Assembly (NCBI RefSeq): GCF_013201645.1
Contig: NZ_CP053842.1
Coordinates: 930,001 to 994,000 of the forward strand
DNA length: 64,000 nucleotides
Direction of reading: 5' to 3'
Origin: Campylobacter corcagiensis
Lineage (GTDB): Bacteria; Campylobacterota; Campylobacteria; Campylobacterales; Campylobacteraceae
The position numbers were made by a program, and so were the translations under genes. The notes beneath the pieces were generated by a model that saw nothing but the letters and a program-made list of their open reading frames with translations, had not been told where the DNA came from and made no database searches. This document shows, piece by piece, positions 1 to 8,581 of the stretch. Positions within the stretch are counted from its first letter, which is position 1. Each line of letters opens with the position of its first letter.

Positions 1-638
1 TTTGAGAGATTGTTTTGTGGATGAGTGTAAAGATATGATATTAGCTCATTTTTATCAAATTTAGGATTTAAAATAAGATTTTCAAGCTCGCTTAAACTCT
101 CTTTTTCTTTAAAACTCCCAACAGCTGCGTTTAAAAACTCATTTGCCACGCGGTTTGCGTAGTAAATCGCACTTGCTTTATCATAACTTCTTTGATAATA
201 ATCAACAAGCATAGGAACTGCTACTTGATAAAACGAGTTAAACTCATCAAATTTAAGACGGTTATATAAGCTTTTTGTGCTCCAAATTTTAAAATAATCT
301 CTATTGTTATTTGTCATATCATCGGCTATTTTAGCATTTGGAAGGGTTTTTTTATAAATTTCAGGTGCCAAAAGGGCTTTTAAAATTTCAAATTTAAATT
401 TTTGTTGAAAAATCAAAGCCTTGCTTCCATCACAATCGATATTATTTCCTCTAATTTCGTAAGTTAATTTTTCAAGTGATTCTAAATTTTGAGCCATTTC
501 TATGCAATTTGTATCTTTTTTAATGAGGGTAAAATTTGAGTTATCACTAAAAAACGAAGTAGGATTTAAAAGAATTTCATCGCAAATTTCAGCAAAAGTA
601 AGAGTAAAAAGTGATAAAAACAGTAAAACTAATCTCAT
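1..638 (-). CDS. Periplasmic protein of the acnB-linked ankyrin-repeat family, C-terminus beyond the window
   Basis: An open frame of 212 codons runs from the ATG at 638 off the left edge without a stop. It begins with a clear Sec signal peptide (MRLVLLFLSLFTLTFA, probable cleavage before EICDE) and has Cys at mature-region positions such as the NCIEM and DCDGS segments, so it is probably exported. A GGAGTTAAT ribosome site precedes the start. In C. jejuni the gene downstream of acnB on the same strand is annotated as an ankyrin-repeat periplasmic protein (Cj0834c). The family assignment here rests on that synteny plus the signal peptide, because any ankyrin repeats would lie in the part outside the window. 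No enzymatic motif is visible in the visible part. Confidence 0.6.
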   Translation of the reverse strand, partial: MRLVLLFLSLFTLTFAEICDEILLNPTSFFSDNSNFTLIKKDTNCIEMAQNLESLEKLTYEIRGNNIDCDGSKALIFQQKFKFEILKALLAPEIYKKTLPNAKIADDMTNNNRDYFKIWSTKSLYNRLKFDEFNSFYQVAVPMLVDYYQRSYDKASAIYYANRVANEFLNAAVGSFKEKESLSELENLILNPKFDKNELISYLYTHPQNNLS

Positions 639-698
639 ATTAACTCCAAAAATAAAGAGTATATTTTATCTAAAATTTATGAAATTTAGCTAAAAGGC

Positions 699-730
699 AA
701 ATTTAAGGGGCACTTTTACCCCTTAAATTT
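699..730 (-). terminator. Terminator hairpin after acnB
   Basis: A perfect 12-bp stem (AAATTTAAGGGG paired with CCCCTTAAATTT) encloses an 8-nt loop. On the minus strand it is followed by GCCTTTTA. It begins inside the acnB stop codon and separates acnB from the downstream gene on the same strand. Confidence 0.75.
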
Positions 731-3281
731 ATAAAGAAAATGAATCAATCTCGTTGAAATTTAGATATTTATAAATGCTAGCTTCTTTACCATCAAGTTT
801 TTTTGGTACTATTTTCATATACTCATCAACGCTTGGTAAACGCCCTAGCATCGCACAAACAGCGGCTAACTCAGCACTTCCTAAATAAACCTTAGCACCT
901 AGCCCCATACGATTATCAAAATTTCTAGTTGAAGTTGAAAAAACCACAGCTTCATCAGCTACCCTTGCTTGATTTCCCATACAAAGGCTACATCCTGGAA
1001 TTTCTGTTCTTGCTCCAGCTGCTCCAAATAGCGAGTAATAACCCTCTTCTTTGAGCTGTTTTTCGTCCATTTTTGTAGGTGGTACAACCCAGAGCCTAGT
1101 AGGCAGTTGACCCTCGCCTTTTAAAACTTCGCCCAAAGCTCTATAATGTCCGATATTTGTCATACAACTTCCAACAAAAACCTCATCAATCTTTTGTGCT
1201 CTACTATCATCAGCTAAAACTTCACTTAAAGTCGCAACATCATCAGGATCGTTTGGACAAGCAACTATTGGCTCTTTTATCTCACTCATATCTATCTCAA
1301 TGATAGTGTGATAATTTGCATCTTTATCAGCCTTTAAAAGCGTAGGATTTTTAAGCCACCCGCTCATCTTATCTCTTCTTCTTTTTAAAGTCTCTTTGCT
1401 CTCATAACCAGCTTTTATCATAGCATCAATCAAGACTATATTTGAGTTAATATACTCTATAACAGGCTCTTTATCCAAAGCCACCACGCAAGCAGCAGCT
1501 GAACGCTCAGCACTAGCATCACTTAACTCAAAAGCTTGTTCCACTTTTAGATTTTCTAAGCCTTCTATTTCTAAAATTTTACCTGCAAAGATATTTTTTT
1601 TACCATTTTTATCAACGCTTAAAAGCCCTTGCTTTATGGCGTAGTAAGGTATGGCATTTACCAAATCTCTTAGAGTTATGCCAGCTTGAAGCTTACCTTT
1701 AAATCTCACCAAAACTGACTCAGGCATATTTAGTGGCATAGCCCCAGTTACAGCTGCAAAAGCCACTAAGCCACTTCCTGCTGGAAAGCTTATGCCGATT
1801 GGAAATCTAGTGTGAGAATCCCCACCCGTTCCAACTGTATCAGGTAAAACCATTCTATTTAGCCACGAGTGGATAACGCCATCTCCTGGTTTAAGTGAAA
1901 CTCCACCACGACTTGTGATGAAATTTGGCAAAGTCTTATGAGTGATGGCATCACTTGGTTTAGGATAAGCTGCTGTATGACAGAAGCTTTGAAGAACAAA
2001 ATCTGCTCCAAATCCTAAACTTGCTAGCTCTTTTATCTCATCTCTTGTCATAGGACCAGTTGTATCTTGTGAGCCAACAGTTAGCGTTATAGGCTCAACA
2101 TACATTCCAGGTGCTACTCCACTCATACCACACGCTTTTCCTACTATCTTTTGAGCTAAAGTAAAGCCTTGATTTTTTGTATCTGGCTGAGATGGTTTTG
2201 TAAAGATATCTTCTTTTTCAAGTCCTAAAAATTCTCTAGCCTTAACGCAAAGCGATCTAGCGATGATTAGAGGAATTCTTCCACCAGCTCTTACTTCATC
2301 GTAGATGGTATTTGGAATAAGATTAAATTTACTTACAACTTTGCCATTTTTAACGATCTCACCTTTATATGGATAAATTTCAATCTCATCGCCCATTTCT
2401 AACTCATCAACACTTGCTATAATTGGCAAAGCCCCGCTATCTTCAGCTGTGCTAAAAAATATCGGCGCAATTGTTTGAGCAATTATTATACCGCCTGTTT
2501 TTTTATTTGGCACACCTTTGATATCTTCTCCTATATGCCACTGAACACTATTTATGCCGCTTTTTCTACTTGATCCTGTTCCAACGACATCGCCTACATA
2601 AGCTACTTTTTTGCCACTATTTTTAAGCTCGTTTATCTTTTTGATACTTCCTTCTTGACGCCTAATAAGCATAGCATTTGCGTGAAGTGGAATGTCTGAA
2701 CGAGTAAAGGCTTCACTTGCAGGACTTAAGTCATCAGTATTTGTTTCACCTGGAACTTTAAAAACTATAGCTTCTATCTTTTCACTAAGCTTTGGACGGC
2801 TTAAAAACCACTGAGCGTCCGCCCAACTTTCTATGACATTTTTTGCATAAATATTTCCATTTTTGGCTAAATTTGCCACATCGTTAAAGTAATCATGTAC
2901 AAATATTATCTCTTTTAAAGCCTTGCTTGCCTCTTTTGCTACTTCTTCATCACTGCTTGATAAACAGGCGATTAAAACTATAACATTATATCCGCCTAGC
3001 ATCGTTTTTAGCATAGATATGGCTTTTGATTTACTAATACCTTTAACGATAAGTGAGTGATTTAAGATCTCATTTAAAAACTCAGCCTTAACCTTAGCAG
3101 CTTCATCAACGCCAGGACTAACGCGGTTTTCAAGTAGCTCTATAAGCTCATTTTGATTTTCATTACCAGCTTTTAAAAGATTACAAATTTCAGCTGTTTG
3201 ATCTTTATTAAGTGGAAGTGGTGGAACGCCAAGCTTAGCTCGCTCTTTTATGTGCTTATCATAGTTTTGTAAAAAACTCAT
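729..3281 (-). CDS. acnB: Aconitate hydratase B (bifunctional aconitase / 2-methylisocitrate dehydratase)
   Basis: This TCA-cycle enzyme isomerises citrate to isocitrate with a [4Fe-4S] cluster in the cytoplasm. Its 850 residues fit the AcnB family. The order is the AcnB type: an N-terminal helical HEAT-like domain (about 1-160), then the swivel domain, then the catalytic domains. The cluster ligands are visible as Cys706 in [10 protein letters not shown] and Cys764/Cys767 in GCSLCMGN, close to the E. coli positions. The start has a good Shine-Dalgarno sequence (AGGAGATATT before ATG). It is transcribed divergently from ogt and followed by a strong terminator. AcnB proteins often bind mRNA when iron is low; that is family knowledge, not visible here. 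Confidence 0.97.
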   Translation of the reverse strand: MSFLQNYDKHIKERAKLGVPPLPLNKDQTAEICNLLKAGNENQNELIELLENRVSPGVDEAAKVKAEFLNEILNHSLIVKGISKSKAISMLKTMLGGYNVIVLIACLSSSDEEVAKEASKALKEIIFVHDYFNDVANLAKNGNIYAKNVIESWADAQWFLSRPKLSEKIEAIVFKVPGETNTDDLSPASEAFTRSDIPLHANAMLIRRQEGSIKKINELKNSGKKVAYVGDVVGTGSSRKSGINSVQWHIGEDIKGVPNKKTGGIIIAQTIAPIFFSTAEDSGALPIIASVDELEMGDEIEIYPYKGEIVKNGKVVSKFNLIPNTIYDEVRAGGRIPLIIARSLCVKAREFLGLEKEDIFTKPSQPDTKNQGFTLAQKIVGKACGMSGVAPGMYVEPITLTVGSQDTTGPMTRDEIKELASLGFGADFVLQSFCHTAAYPKPSDAITHKTLPNFITSRGGVSLKPGDGVIHSWLNRMVLPDTVGTGGDSHTRFPIGISFPAGSGLVAFAAVTGAMPLNMPESVLVRFKGKLQAGITLRDLVNAIPYYAIKQGLLSVDKNGKKNIFAGKILEIEGLENLKVEQAFELSDASAERSAAACVVALDKEPVIEYINSNIVLIDAMIKAGYESKETLKRRRDKMSGWLKNPTLLKADKDANYHTIIEIDMSEIKEPIVACPNDPDDVATLSEVLADDSRAQKIDEVFVGSCMTNIGHYRALGEVLKGEGQLPTRLWVVPPTKMDEKQLKEEGYYSLFGAAGARTEIPGCSLCMGNQARVADEAVVFSTSTRNFDNRMGLGAKVYLGSAELAAVCAMLGRLPSVDEYMKIVPKKLDGKEASIYKYLNFNEIDSFSL

Positions 3282-3306
3282 AATATCTCCTAAATAATTT
3301 TTGATT

Positions 3307-3312
3307 ATTCTA
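3307..3312 (-). promoter_or_regulatory. acnB: Putative acnB -10 promoter element
   Basis: On the minus strand TTTGATAGAAT forms an extended -10 (hexamer TAGAAT) 26 bases upstream of the acnB ATG, followed by an AGGAG ribosome site. There is no -35, as is usual for Campylobacter sigma-70 promoters. Confidence 0.5.
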
Positions 3313-3335
3313 TCAAATTATCTTAATAATTTAGG

Positions 3336-3341
3336 TATAAT
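3336..3341 (+). promoter_or_regulatory. ogt: Putative ogt -10 promoter element
   Basis: TTTAGGTATAAT is an extended -10 ending 18 bases before the TTG start of ogt. It predicts a leader of only about 12 nt. The AAGG before the TTG would serve as ribosome site. Confidence 0.6.
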
Positions 3342-3359
3342 TGCCCAAAAAGGCTAAAT

Positions 3360-3809
3360 TTGGAGAAAATTTACTATAAAGCACCGTTTGGAAATTTAGA
3401 GATTTTAGGCGATAAGAGTGGAATTTATACAATAAATTTTAGTGATAAATTTTTAAATTTAAAGCCTAAAGATGAGAATTTAACTCTTTGTTTAGATGAG
3501 CTTGATAGATATTTTAAAGGTAAACTTAGAAATTTTAGTGTAAAGCTCAATTTAACTGGAACTAAATTTGAGCGTGAAATTTATCAAACTCTACTTAAAA
3601 TCCCATATGGCAAAACTTTAAGCTATAAAGAAGTGGCTGAAATTTCAGGACATAAAAACGCTTACCGAGCCGTTGGAAATGCAAACGCTAAAAATAAAAT
3701 CCCTATCATAGTTCCATGTCATAGAGTTGTAGCAACTAATGGCTTGGGTGGATATTTTGGTGGAATTTCAGTAAAGAAATTTTTACTAAATTTAGAAGGA
3801 GCAATATAA
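3360..3809 (+). CDS. ogt: Methylated-DNA--[protein]-cysteine S-methyltransferase
   Basis: This suicide DNA-repair protein transfers the alkyl group from O6-alkylguanine to its own cysteine. At 149 residues it has the short Ogt-type N-terminal domain followed by the helix-turn-helix/active-site domain. The acceptor is Cys120 in IPIIVPCHRVV, and the arginine-finger/HTH region is KNAYRAVGNANAKN. The start is TTG, supported by the -10 at 3336-3341 and by an AAGG site; no in-frame ATG lies nearby that would keep the N-terminal strand. It is a neighbour of acnB, the same arrangement as Cj0835c/Cj0836 in C. jejuni. It converges with the copper ATPase operon. Confidence 0.95.
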   Translation: MEKIYYKAPFGNLEILGDKSGIYTINFSDKFLNLKPKDENLTLCLDELDRYFKGKLRNFSVKLNLTGTKFEREIYQTLLKIPYGKTLSYKEVAEISGHKNAYRAVGNANAKNKIPIIVPCHRVVATNGLGGYFGGISVKKFLLNLEGAI

Positions 3810-3836
3810 ATAATCACTCCTAATATTTTTATAAAT

Positions 3837-5972
3837 TTAGCTTTTAAAACTATAAAGCCTTAAAGAATTTAAAACAACAGTTACTGAACTAAAGCTCATA
3901 GCAAGTGCTGCAAAATGCGGCTCAAGCAAAATTCCAAACAGCGGATATAAAGCCCCAGTAGCTATTGGTATACAAAGAGCGTTATAAAAAAATGCCCAAA
4001 AAAGGTTTTGTTTTATAACCTTTACACTCTTAGTTGAAGTATTAATAAATTTAGCTACGCCCATTAAATCGTTATTTACTAAAAGTATATCGCCAGCTCC
4101 TTTTGCAATGTCTGAGCCACTATTCATAGAAGCTCCTATTGTTGCACTTTTTAAAGATAAAGCATCATTTACACCATCACCTACAAATATAGAATTTTCA
4201 TAGTTTTTAACCAAATTTAGCTTATCTTCTGGAAGCGCACTAGAATAAATTTCATCTATACCTAAACTTTTACCAACAAAATCTGCGGTTTTTTTGCTAT
4301 CACCTGTTATCATTACGCTTTTTTTGTCTTTTAAGGTATTTAAAAGCTCTTTTGAGCTATCTCTTAAAGTATCGCTAAGTGCTACATATCCTTTGTACTC
4401 TTTATCGTATGCTACTAAAATTATGCCATCACCTTTATCAATAAATTTAGAAAATTCACTCTCATTTATATCAAAAATACCATTTTTATTTAAAAATTCT
4501 AAATTTCCAACTATTAACTTATCAGCCTTTAATCCACGCCCTACAACGCTTTCAAACTCACCATCAAATTTACTAAATTTTAGACCTTTTTTGTTAGCAA
4601 AGTTTACTATTGCTTTTGCGATTAAATGCTCACTTAAAAGCTCAGCTGAAGCTAATTTGGTTAAAATTTCATCACTTAAATTTGTACTACTTACTGAAAT
4701 TTCACCAGTTGTCAGAGTTCCTGTTTTGTCAAAAATAAGAGTTTTTGTATCTTTTGCTATTTCTAAAACTTCAGGATTTTTAACTAAAACTCCATTTTTA
4801 GCAAGGTTTGAAACTGCACAAACTATAGCTATAGGTACAGCCAAGCCCAAAGCACACGGACATGAAATAACTAAAACAGATATAGCACACATTATGCCAT
4901 AATACGAATTTCCACTTAAAAACCAGACTAAAAAGGTTAAGATTGAGAGCAAGATAACAGCTGGAACAAATATATTTGCCACTTTATCAGCCATCCTAGC
5001 AATAGGCATTTTTTTAGCTGTTGTTTGACTTAAAAGCCTTGTTATTCTTGCTAAAAGTGTTTCATGAACTTCAGTTGTAACGCGAACATTTATTACTCCA
5101 TTTGTATTTAAGCATCCTGCATTTACCATATCGCCTATTTTTTTATAAATAGGCATACTCTCACCTGTTAAAATAGCTGCGTTTATCTCAGTTGCACCGT
5201 GTAGTATAACTCCATCTCTTGGGATATTCATACCACTTTTTACCATAAAAACATCGCCGATTTTTAGATCTTTTGCTAAAATTTCCTCAGTCGTTCCATC
5301 GCTTTTTACTAAAAGTGCGGTTTTAGGAGTTAGATCGAGCAAAGCCTTTATATGGCTATTTGCCTTAGCTTTAGAGCTGTTTTCTAAAAATCTTCCAAAG
5401 AGTATAAATGAGATAATCATACTAGCTGACTCAAAATAAAGAGTGTGAAATTTATCTATTACTAAATTTGGAAATAAAAAAACAAAAGTAGAAAAAGCAA
5501 AAGCAGAAAAACTACCAAGCGAAACTAAGACATTCATATCAAAATTTCTGTTTTTAAGGGCTGATATTGCATGAGAGAAAAAATCACTTCCACAGTAAAA
5601 AACAACTATGAAGCTTAAAATAAGCTGAGCTAAAGAGTTCGTGTAGCTATGAGTTGCTATCATGTGAAGATAGATTATGATTAGTGTTAAAAAAGCTGCT
5701 AATATAAGCTTAAATTTTAGCTTTTTAAGATGAGCTAGTTTTTTTTGATTTAACTCTTCATAATCAGTAGCAACTTCAAAACCAAGCTTTTCTATTTTAG
5801 TTTTGATTATATCTTCTAGTTTTAAACTTTTAACATCAAAAATAGCCTCTCCAGAGCTAAAATTTACATTTGCATCAACTACACCATCTATTTTTTTAAC
5901 AGCTCTTTGAATCGCATTTGAGCAGTTTACACAGCTCATTCCAACGATATTTAGTGTTAATCTTTTTGACAT
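3837..5972 (-). CDS. copA: Copper-exporting P1B-type ATPase
   Basis: This inner-membrane pump uses ATP to export Cu(I). Its 711 residues hold one N-terminal heavy-metal domain with Cys14/Cys17 in GMSCVNCSNA, eight predicted membrane helices, the CPC metal-transit motif (Cys371, Cys373), the TGES actuator motif, the DKTGT phosphorylation site at Asp415, and a GDGVNDA hinge near the C-terminus. The CPC sequence and single metal domain fit copper rather than zinc/cadmium pumps; silver cannot be excluded. The start lies two bases after the stop of the small chaperone gene, so the two are co-transcribed. An equivalent pair exists in C. jejuni (Cj1161c/Cj1162c). Confidence 0.93.
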   Translation of the reverse strand: MSKRLTLNIVGMSCVNCSNAIQRAVKKIDGVVDANVNFSSGEAIFDVKSLKLEDIIKTKIEKLGFEVATDYEELNQKKLAHLKKLKFKLILAAFLTLIIIYLHMIATHSYTNSLAQLILSFIVVFYCGSDFFSHAISALKNRNFDMNVLVSLGSFSAFAFSTFVFLFPNLVIDKFHTLYFESASMIISFILFGRFLENSSKAKANSHIKALLDLTPKTALLVKSDGTTEEILAKDLKIGDVFMVKSGMNIPRDGVILHGATEINAAILTGESMPIYKKIGDMVNAGCLNTNGVINVRVTTEVHETLLARITRLLSQTTAKKMPIARMADKVANIFVPAVILLSILTFLVWFLSGNSYYGIMCAISVLVISCPCALGLAVPIAIVCAVSNLAKNGVLVKNPEVLEIAKDTKTLIFDKTGTLTTGEISVSSTNLSDEILTKLASAELLSEHLIAKAIVNFANKKGLKFSKFDGEFESVVGRGLKADKLIVGNLEFLNKNGIFDINESEFSKFIDKGDGIILVAYDKEYKGYVALSDTLRDSSKELLNTLKDKKSVMITGDSKKTADFVGKSLGIDEIYSSALPEDKLNLVKNYENSIFVGDGVNDALSLKSATIGASMNSGSDIAKGAGDILLVNNDLMGVAKFINTSTKSVKVIKQNLFWAFFYNALCIPIATGALYPLFGILLEPHFAALAMSFSSVTVVLNSLRLYSFKS

Positions 5973-5974
5973 TT

Positions 5975-6172
5975 TCAGATCTCGCTAGTAACCTTAAACC
6001 CTAAATCTTCCATCTCTTCATAAAATTTATCTAAATTTTTATCATCTACATTAAGAGTAACAACTCCATCTTTAACATCTACTTCTACTTCGCCAAATTC
6101 ATCTTTTAAGGCGTTTTTTACAGTGTTTGCACAGTTTTGGCACATAATATTTGAAGCTTTGAATTTTCTCAT
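5975..6172 (-). CDS. Small heavy-metal-binding chaperone (CopZ/CopP-like)
   Basis: This 65-residue protein is a single ferredoxin-like heavy-metal-associated domain. Cys11 and Cys14 in the MCQNC motif are the expected Cu(I) ligands. It lies directly upstream of the copper ATPase (2-base gap) and is probably translated from the same message, so it most likely carries cytosolic Cu(I) to the pump. The start is ATG with an AAAGGAAAATACT ribosome site on the minus strand. The length and motif spacing match CopZ/CopP proteins. The region upstream (6173-6303) separates it from the divergent yebC and must hold its promoter. I did not recognise a CueR-type operator there. Confidence 0.88.
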   Translation of the reverse strand: MRKFKASNIMCQNCANTVKNALKDEFGEVEVDVKDGVVTLNVDDKNLDKFYEEMEDLGFKVTSEI

Positions 6173-6267
6173 AGTATTTTCCTTTTATAAATTTTAATTT
6201 GATAAGTATAAGATTAAAGACTAAATTTCTTTTTAACATTATCTAACTAAATTTAAGCATCTTTTGC

Positions 6268-6273
6268 TATAAT
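6268..6273 (+). promoter_or_regulatory. yebC: yebC -10 promoter element
   Basis: TTTTGCTATAAT, a perfect extended -10, lies 31 bases before the TTG start of yebC. Confidence 0.75.
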
Positions 6274-6303
6274 TTGGCTTTTAACTTATAAAAGGATATT
6301 AAA

Positions 6304-7035
6304 TTGGGAAGAGCGTTTGAGTATAGAAGAGCTGCTAAAGAGGCTCGTTGGGGTAAGATGAGTAGGATATTTCCTAAACTTGGTAAAGCTATAACAGTAG
6401 CTGCTAAAGAAGGAGGACCAGATCCAGATATGAACCCTAAGCTTCGCCTTGCTATCGCAACAGCAAAAGCGCAAAATATGCCTAAAAACAACATCGATGC
6501 AGCGATAAAAAGAGCAAGTGGCAAAGACGCTGCTGATATCAAAACAATCCATTACGATGGTAGAGGTCCGCACGGAACAATGCTAATAATTGAGTGTGCA
6601 ACTGATAACAACACAAGAACAGTAGCAAACATAAAATCTATTTTGGGTAAAAATGGTGGTGAATTTTTGCCAACTGGAAGCTTGTCGTATATGTTTGAAC
6701 ACAGAGCTGTTTTTGAAGTAAAGATGCCTGAAAATGCTGATTTAGAAGAGATTGAACTTGAATTAATAGATTATGGTATGAGTGGTGCTGAAGTAAATGA
6801 AGCTCAAGAAGATGACGAAGAAGACACACTTATTATTTATGGCGAATATGATAGTTTTGGTGAGCTAAATGAGGGAATTGAAAAGCTAGGTCTTGAAGCA
6901 GTTAGTGGAAGCTTAAAATACATCGCAACTAATAAGCTTGAATTTAGTGATGAACAACTTGAAGATGTTGAAAAACTTATAGATAAGCTTGAAGAAGATG
7001 ACGATGTGCAAAACATCTACACAAATATAGCTTAA
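6304..7035 (+). CDS. yebC: YebC/PmpR-family regulatory protein
   Basis: This 243-residue member of the YebC/TACO1 family is cytoplasmic. Family members act as DNA-binding regulators, and more recently a role in relieving ribosome stalling on difficult codon runs has been proposed. The hallmark N-terminus ([20 protein letters not shown]) and the [18 protein letters not shown] block are visible, followed by the acidic C-terminal domain. The start is TTG at 6304, preceded by AAAAGGATATTAAA. The MGRAFEYR beginning matches the family, and no ATG precedes it in frame. The cyclophilin gene follows 20 bases downstream, as in C. jejuni (Cj1171c/Cj1172c). Confidence 0.93.
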   Translation: MGRAFEYRRAAKEARWGKMSRIFPKLGKAITVAAKEGGPDPDMNPKLRLAIATAKAQNMPKNNIDAAIKRASGKDAADIKTIHYDGRGPHGTMLIIECATDNNTRTVANIKSILGKNGGEFLPTGSLSYMFEHRAVFEVKMPENADLEEIELELIDYGMSGAEVNEAQEDDEEDTLIIYGEYDSFGELNEGIEKLGLEAVSGSLKYIATNKLEFSDEQLEDVEKLIDKLEEDDDVQNIYTNIA

Positions 7036-7055
7036 ATTTAAATAAAGGATAAAAA

Positions 7056-7526
7056 ATGGAAAGTATTAAAACTTATGAAGTTACAGGCGATTTGCCAACA
7101 AAAGCGGTTATTGACACAGATAAAGGCATAATGGAGCTAGAACTATATGGTGATGAAGCCCCGCAAGCTGTGCTAAATTTCGCTTATTTAGTAAATAGTG
7201 GATTTTATAATGGGTTAAATTTTCACAGAGTTATACCAAATTTTGTAATCCAAGGTGGATGTCCAAAAGGAAATGGTACAGGCGGACCTGGCTGGAGAAT
7301 AAAGTGCGAATGCGTAGGTCAAAAGCATAAACACCAAAGAGGAAGCCTTTCTATGGCACACGCCGGAAAGGACACTGGTGGGAGTCAGTTTTTTATATGC
7401 CACTCAGCTCAGCCTCATCTTGACGGCGTTCATACTGTTTTTGGAAAAGTTATAAACGAAGATAGTTTAAAAGTTCTTGACAACATAAGAGTTGGTGATA
7501 AGATAAAAAGTATTGTTGTTGAATAA
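7056..7526 (+). CDS. ppi: Cyclophilin-type peptidyl-prolyl cis-trans isomerase
   Basis: This enzyme catalyses cis-trans isomerisation of prolyl bonds during protein folding. Its 156 residues form one cyclophilin domain. The active-site blocks [29 protein letters not shown] and [11 protein letters not shown] are intact, including the catalytic Arg and the QFF pocket. There is no signal peptide, so it is cytosolic (PpiB-like). An AAAGGATAAAA ribosome site precedes the ATG. It sits 20 bases after yebC, probably in one transcript, and ends at a strong bidirectional hairpin at 7557-7580. Confidence 0.94.
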   Translation: MESIKTYEVTGDLPTKAVIDTDKGIMELELYGDEAPQAVLNFAYLVNSGFYNGLNFHRVIPNFVIQGGCPKGNGTGGPGWRIKCECVGQKHKHQRGSLSMAHAGKDTGGSQFFICHSAQPHLDGVHTVFGKVINEDSLKVLDNIRVGDKIKSIVVE

Positions 7527-7556
7527 ATTTCAACATTAAACTACATAAATAATTTA

Positions 7557-7580
7557 CAAAAGAGAGTTTACTCTCTTTTG
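7557..7580. terminator. Bidirectional terminator between ppi and the racemase gene
   Basis: A perfect 10-bp stem (CAAAAGAGAG / CTCTCTTTTG) with a TTTA loop lies in the convergent gap. T-rich sequence (CTCTCTTTTGATCTTTTG) follows on the plus strand. Confidence 0.8.
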
Positions 7581-7630
7581 ATCTTTTGAATTTATTAAAT
7601 CAAATTTAAATCTAAATTTTACTTAAATAA

Positions 7631-8320
7631 CTATGATTTTGCGAAATTTATTATCGCTTTTGCAAGCTCACTAGTTGCATCTATAAATTTAAACTCACTG
7701 TTTAAATATGGTATAAATATAGGAATTTCAGTACAAGCTGCTATAAAAACATCAGCTTTAATCATCTTTAAAGTATCTCTAAAAAGCCCTACATACTCTT
7801 TTGTTTTTCCAGCTTTTACACCTTTGTAAATACACTCCATTATATTTTGCTCAATTTGTGGGCTAAACTCAACACTATTAAACCCTTTTAGATTTAAAAA
7901 TTTATCATAAATTCCTGTTCTTCTAGTGCCAACTGTAGCAATTACTGCTATATCTTTAGCGTTTGGATAGATTTTTGATATACTAGAAACTGTAATTTCT
8001 GGCATATGTAAAAATTTCATTGAAGTGTGTTTTTTAAGATCATCAGCAAAAAAATGAGCTGTATTACATGCCATACAAAATGCCTTGCACCCTGAATTTT
8101 CAAGCCTTTTAGCACTATCTATTAGATAAGGCAGTGGATCTGGTTTGATTTCATCACCTCTAAATATATACTCGCTTCTATCTGGTATTAAAGCATTGTT
8201 ATCAATACTTAATAATATATGCTCTTGATCGCACTTTGCAGGAGTAAGGCTTACTATTTTACTGTATAAATCTGCACTTGCTAAAGAGCCCATCCCGCCT
8301 ATTATGCCAACTCTTTTCAT
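7631..8320 (-). CDS. Aspartate/glutamate racemase family protein
   Basis: This is a cofactor-independent two-cysteine amino-acid racemase. The N-terminus MKRVGIIGGMGSLASADLY is the phosphate/carboxylate-binding block of the family. The catalytic pair is present: Cys85 in MACNTAHF and the second Cys in AACTEIPIF. The CNTAH/CTEI signatures resemble aspartate racemases and the broad-specificity YgeA group rather than MurI. The start was placed at the ATG at 8320 because AAAGGATG lies correctly spaced upstream; in-frame starts further upstream (8326, 8347) are badly spaced. The resulting protein has 229 residues. A -10 (TATAAT, 8355-8360) lies just upstream. The physiological substrate cannot be read from the sequence. 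Confidence 0.85.
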   Translation of the reverse strand: MKRVGIIGGMGSLASADLYSKIVSLTPAKCDQEHILLSIDNNALIPDRSEYIFRGDEIKPDPLPYLIDSAKRLENSGCKAFCMACNTAHFFADDLKKHTSMKFLHMPEITVSSISKIYPNAKDIAVIATVGTRRTGIYDKFLNLKGFNSVEFSPQIEQNIMECIYKGVKAGKTKEYVGLFRDTLKMIKADVFIAACTEIPIFIPYLNSEFKFIDATSELAKAIINFAKS

Positions 8321-8354
8321 AATCATCCTTTTAAATTTAACTATCAAAGCCGAA

Positions 8355-8360
8355 ATTATA
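8355..8360 (-). promoter_or_regulatory. Racemase gene -10 promoter element
   Basis: On the minus strand TTTTAGTAGTATAAT gives a TATAAT hexamer 34 bases upstream of the start chosen for the racemase gene. Confidence 0.6.
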
Positions 8361-8460
8361 CTACTAAAATTCTTAATTAATCTATAAAATTATTACCATC
8401 TAAATTTATAATAGTAAAAATATACTTTACTTTATTTACGCCCAATAAAGTCTTATTAGC

Positions 8461-8562
8461 TACAATATAGCTTTTTAAAAGGCGCTTTAACACCTTTTAA
8501 AATTTCATCCAAGCTTTTATATATAGTTAAATTTTATCTCCATCTAAGATGGTGATTTTTAG
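8461..8562 (+). ncRNA. Possible small RNA with intrinsic terminator in the aroG-racemase gap
   Basis: This lies in the largest gene-free gap (8321-8581). On the plus strand a TACAAT hexamer at 8461-8466 is followed by a 10-bp stem (TTTTAAAAGG / CCTTTTAAAA, 8473-8502). A second hairpin at 8536-8556 (ATC.CCATC / GATGG.GAT) runs straight into TTTTT. Neither flanking gene is on this strand, so a plus-oriented terminator has no obvious coding client. A small RNA of roughly 90 nt would explain it. There is no similarity to a known RNA family that I can recognise. The alternative is that the hairpins are 3' structures of the minus-strand aroG transcript. Confidence 0.25.
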
Positions 8563-8581
8563 ATATTGTTATATAAAAATC

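Noticed and set aside
502-693. A 63-codon plus-strand frame near the left edge.
   Set aside because: Most of it overlaps the signal-peptide region of the minus-strand gene ending at 638, and it has no ribosome site.
4294-4902. A 202-codon open frame on the plus strand.
   Set aside because: It is antisense to the well-supported copper ATPase; the translation is Ser/Leu-rich low-complexity and shows no motif or ribosome site.
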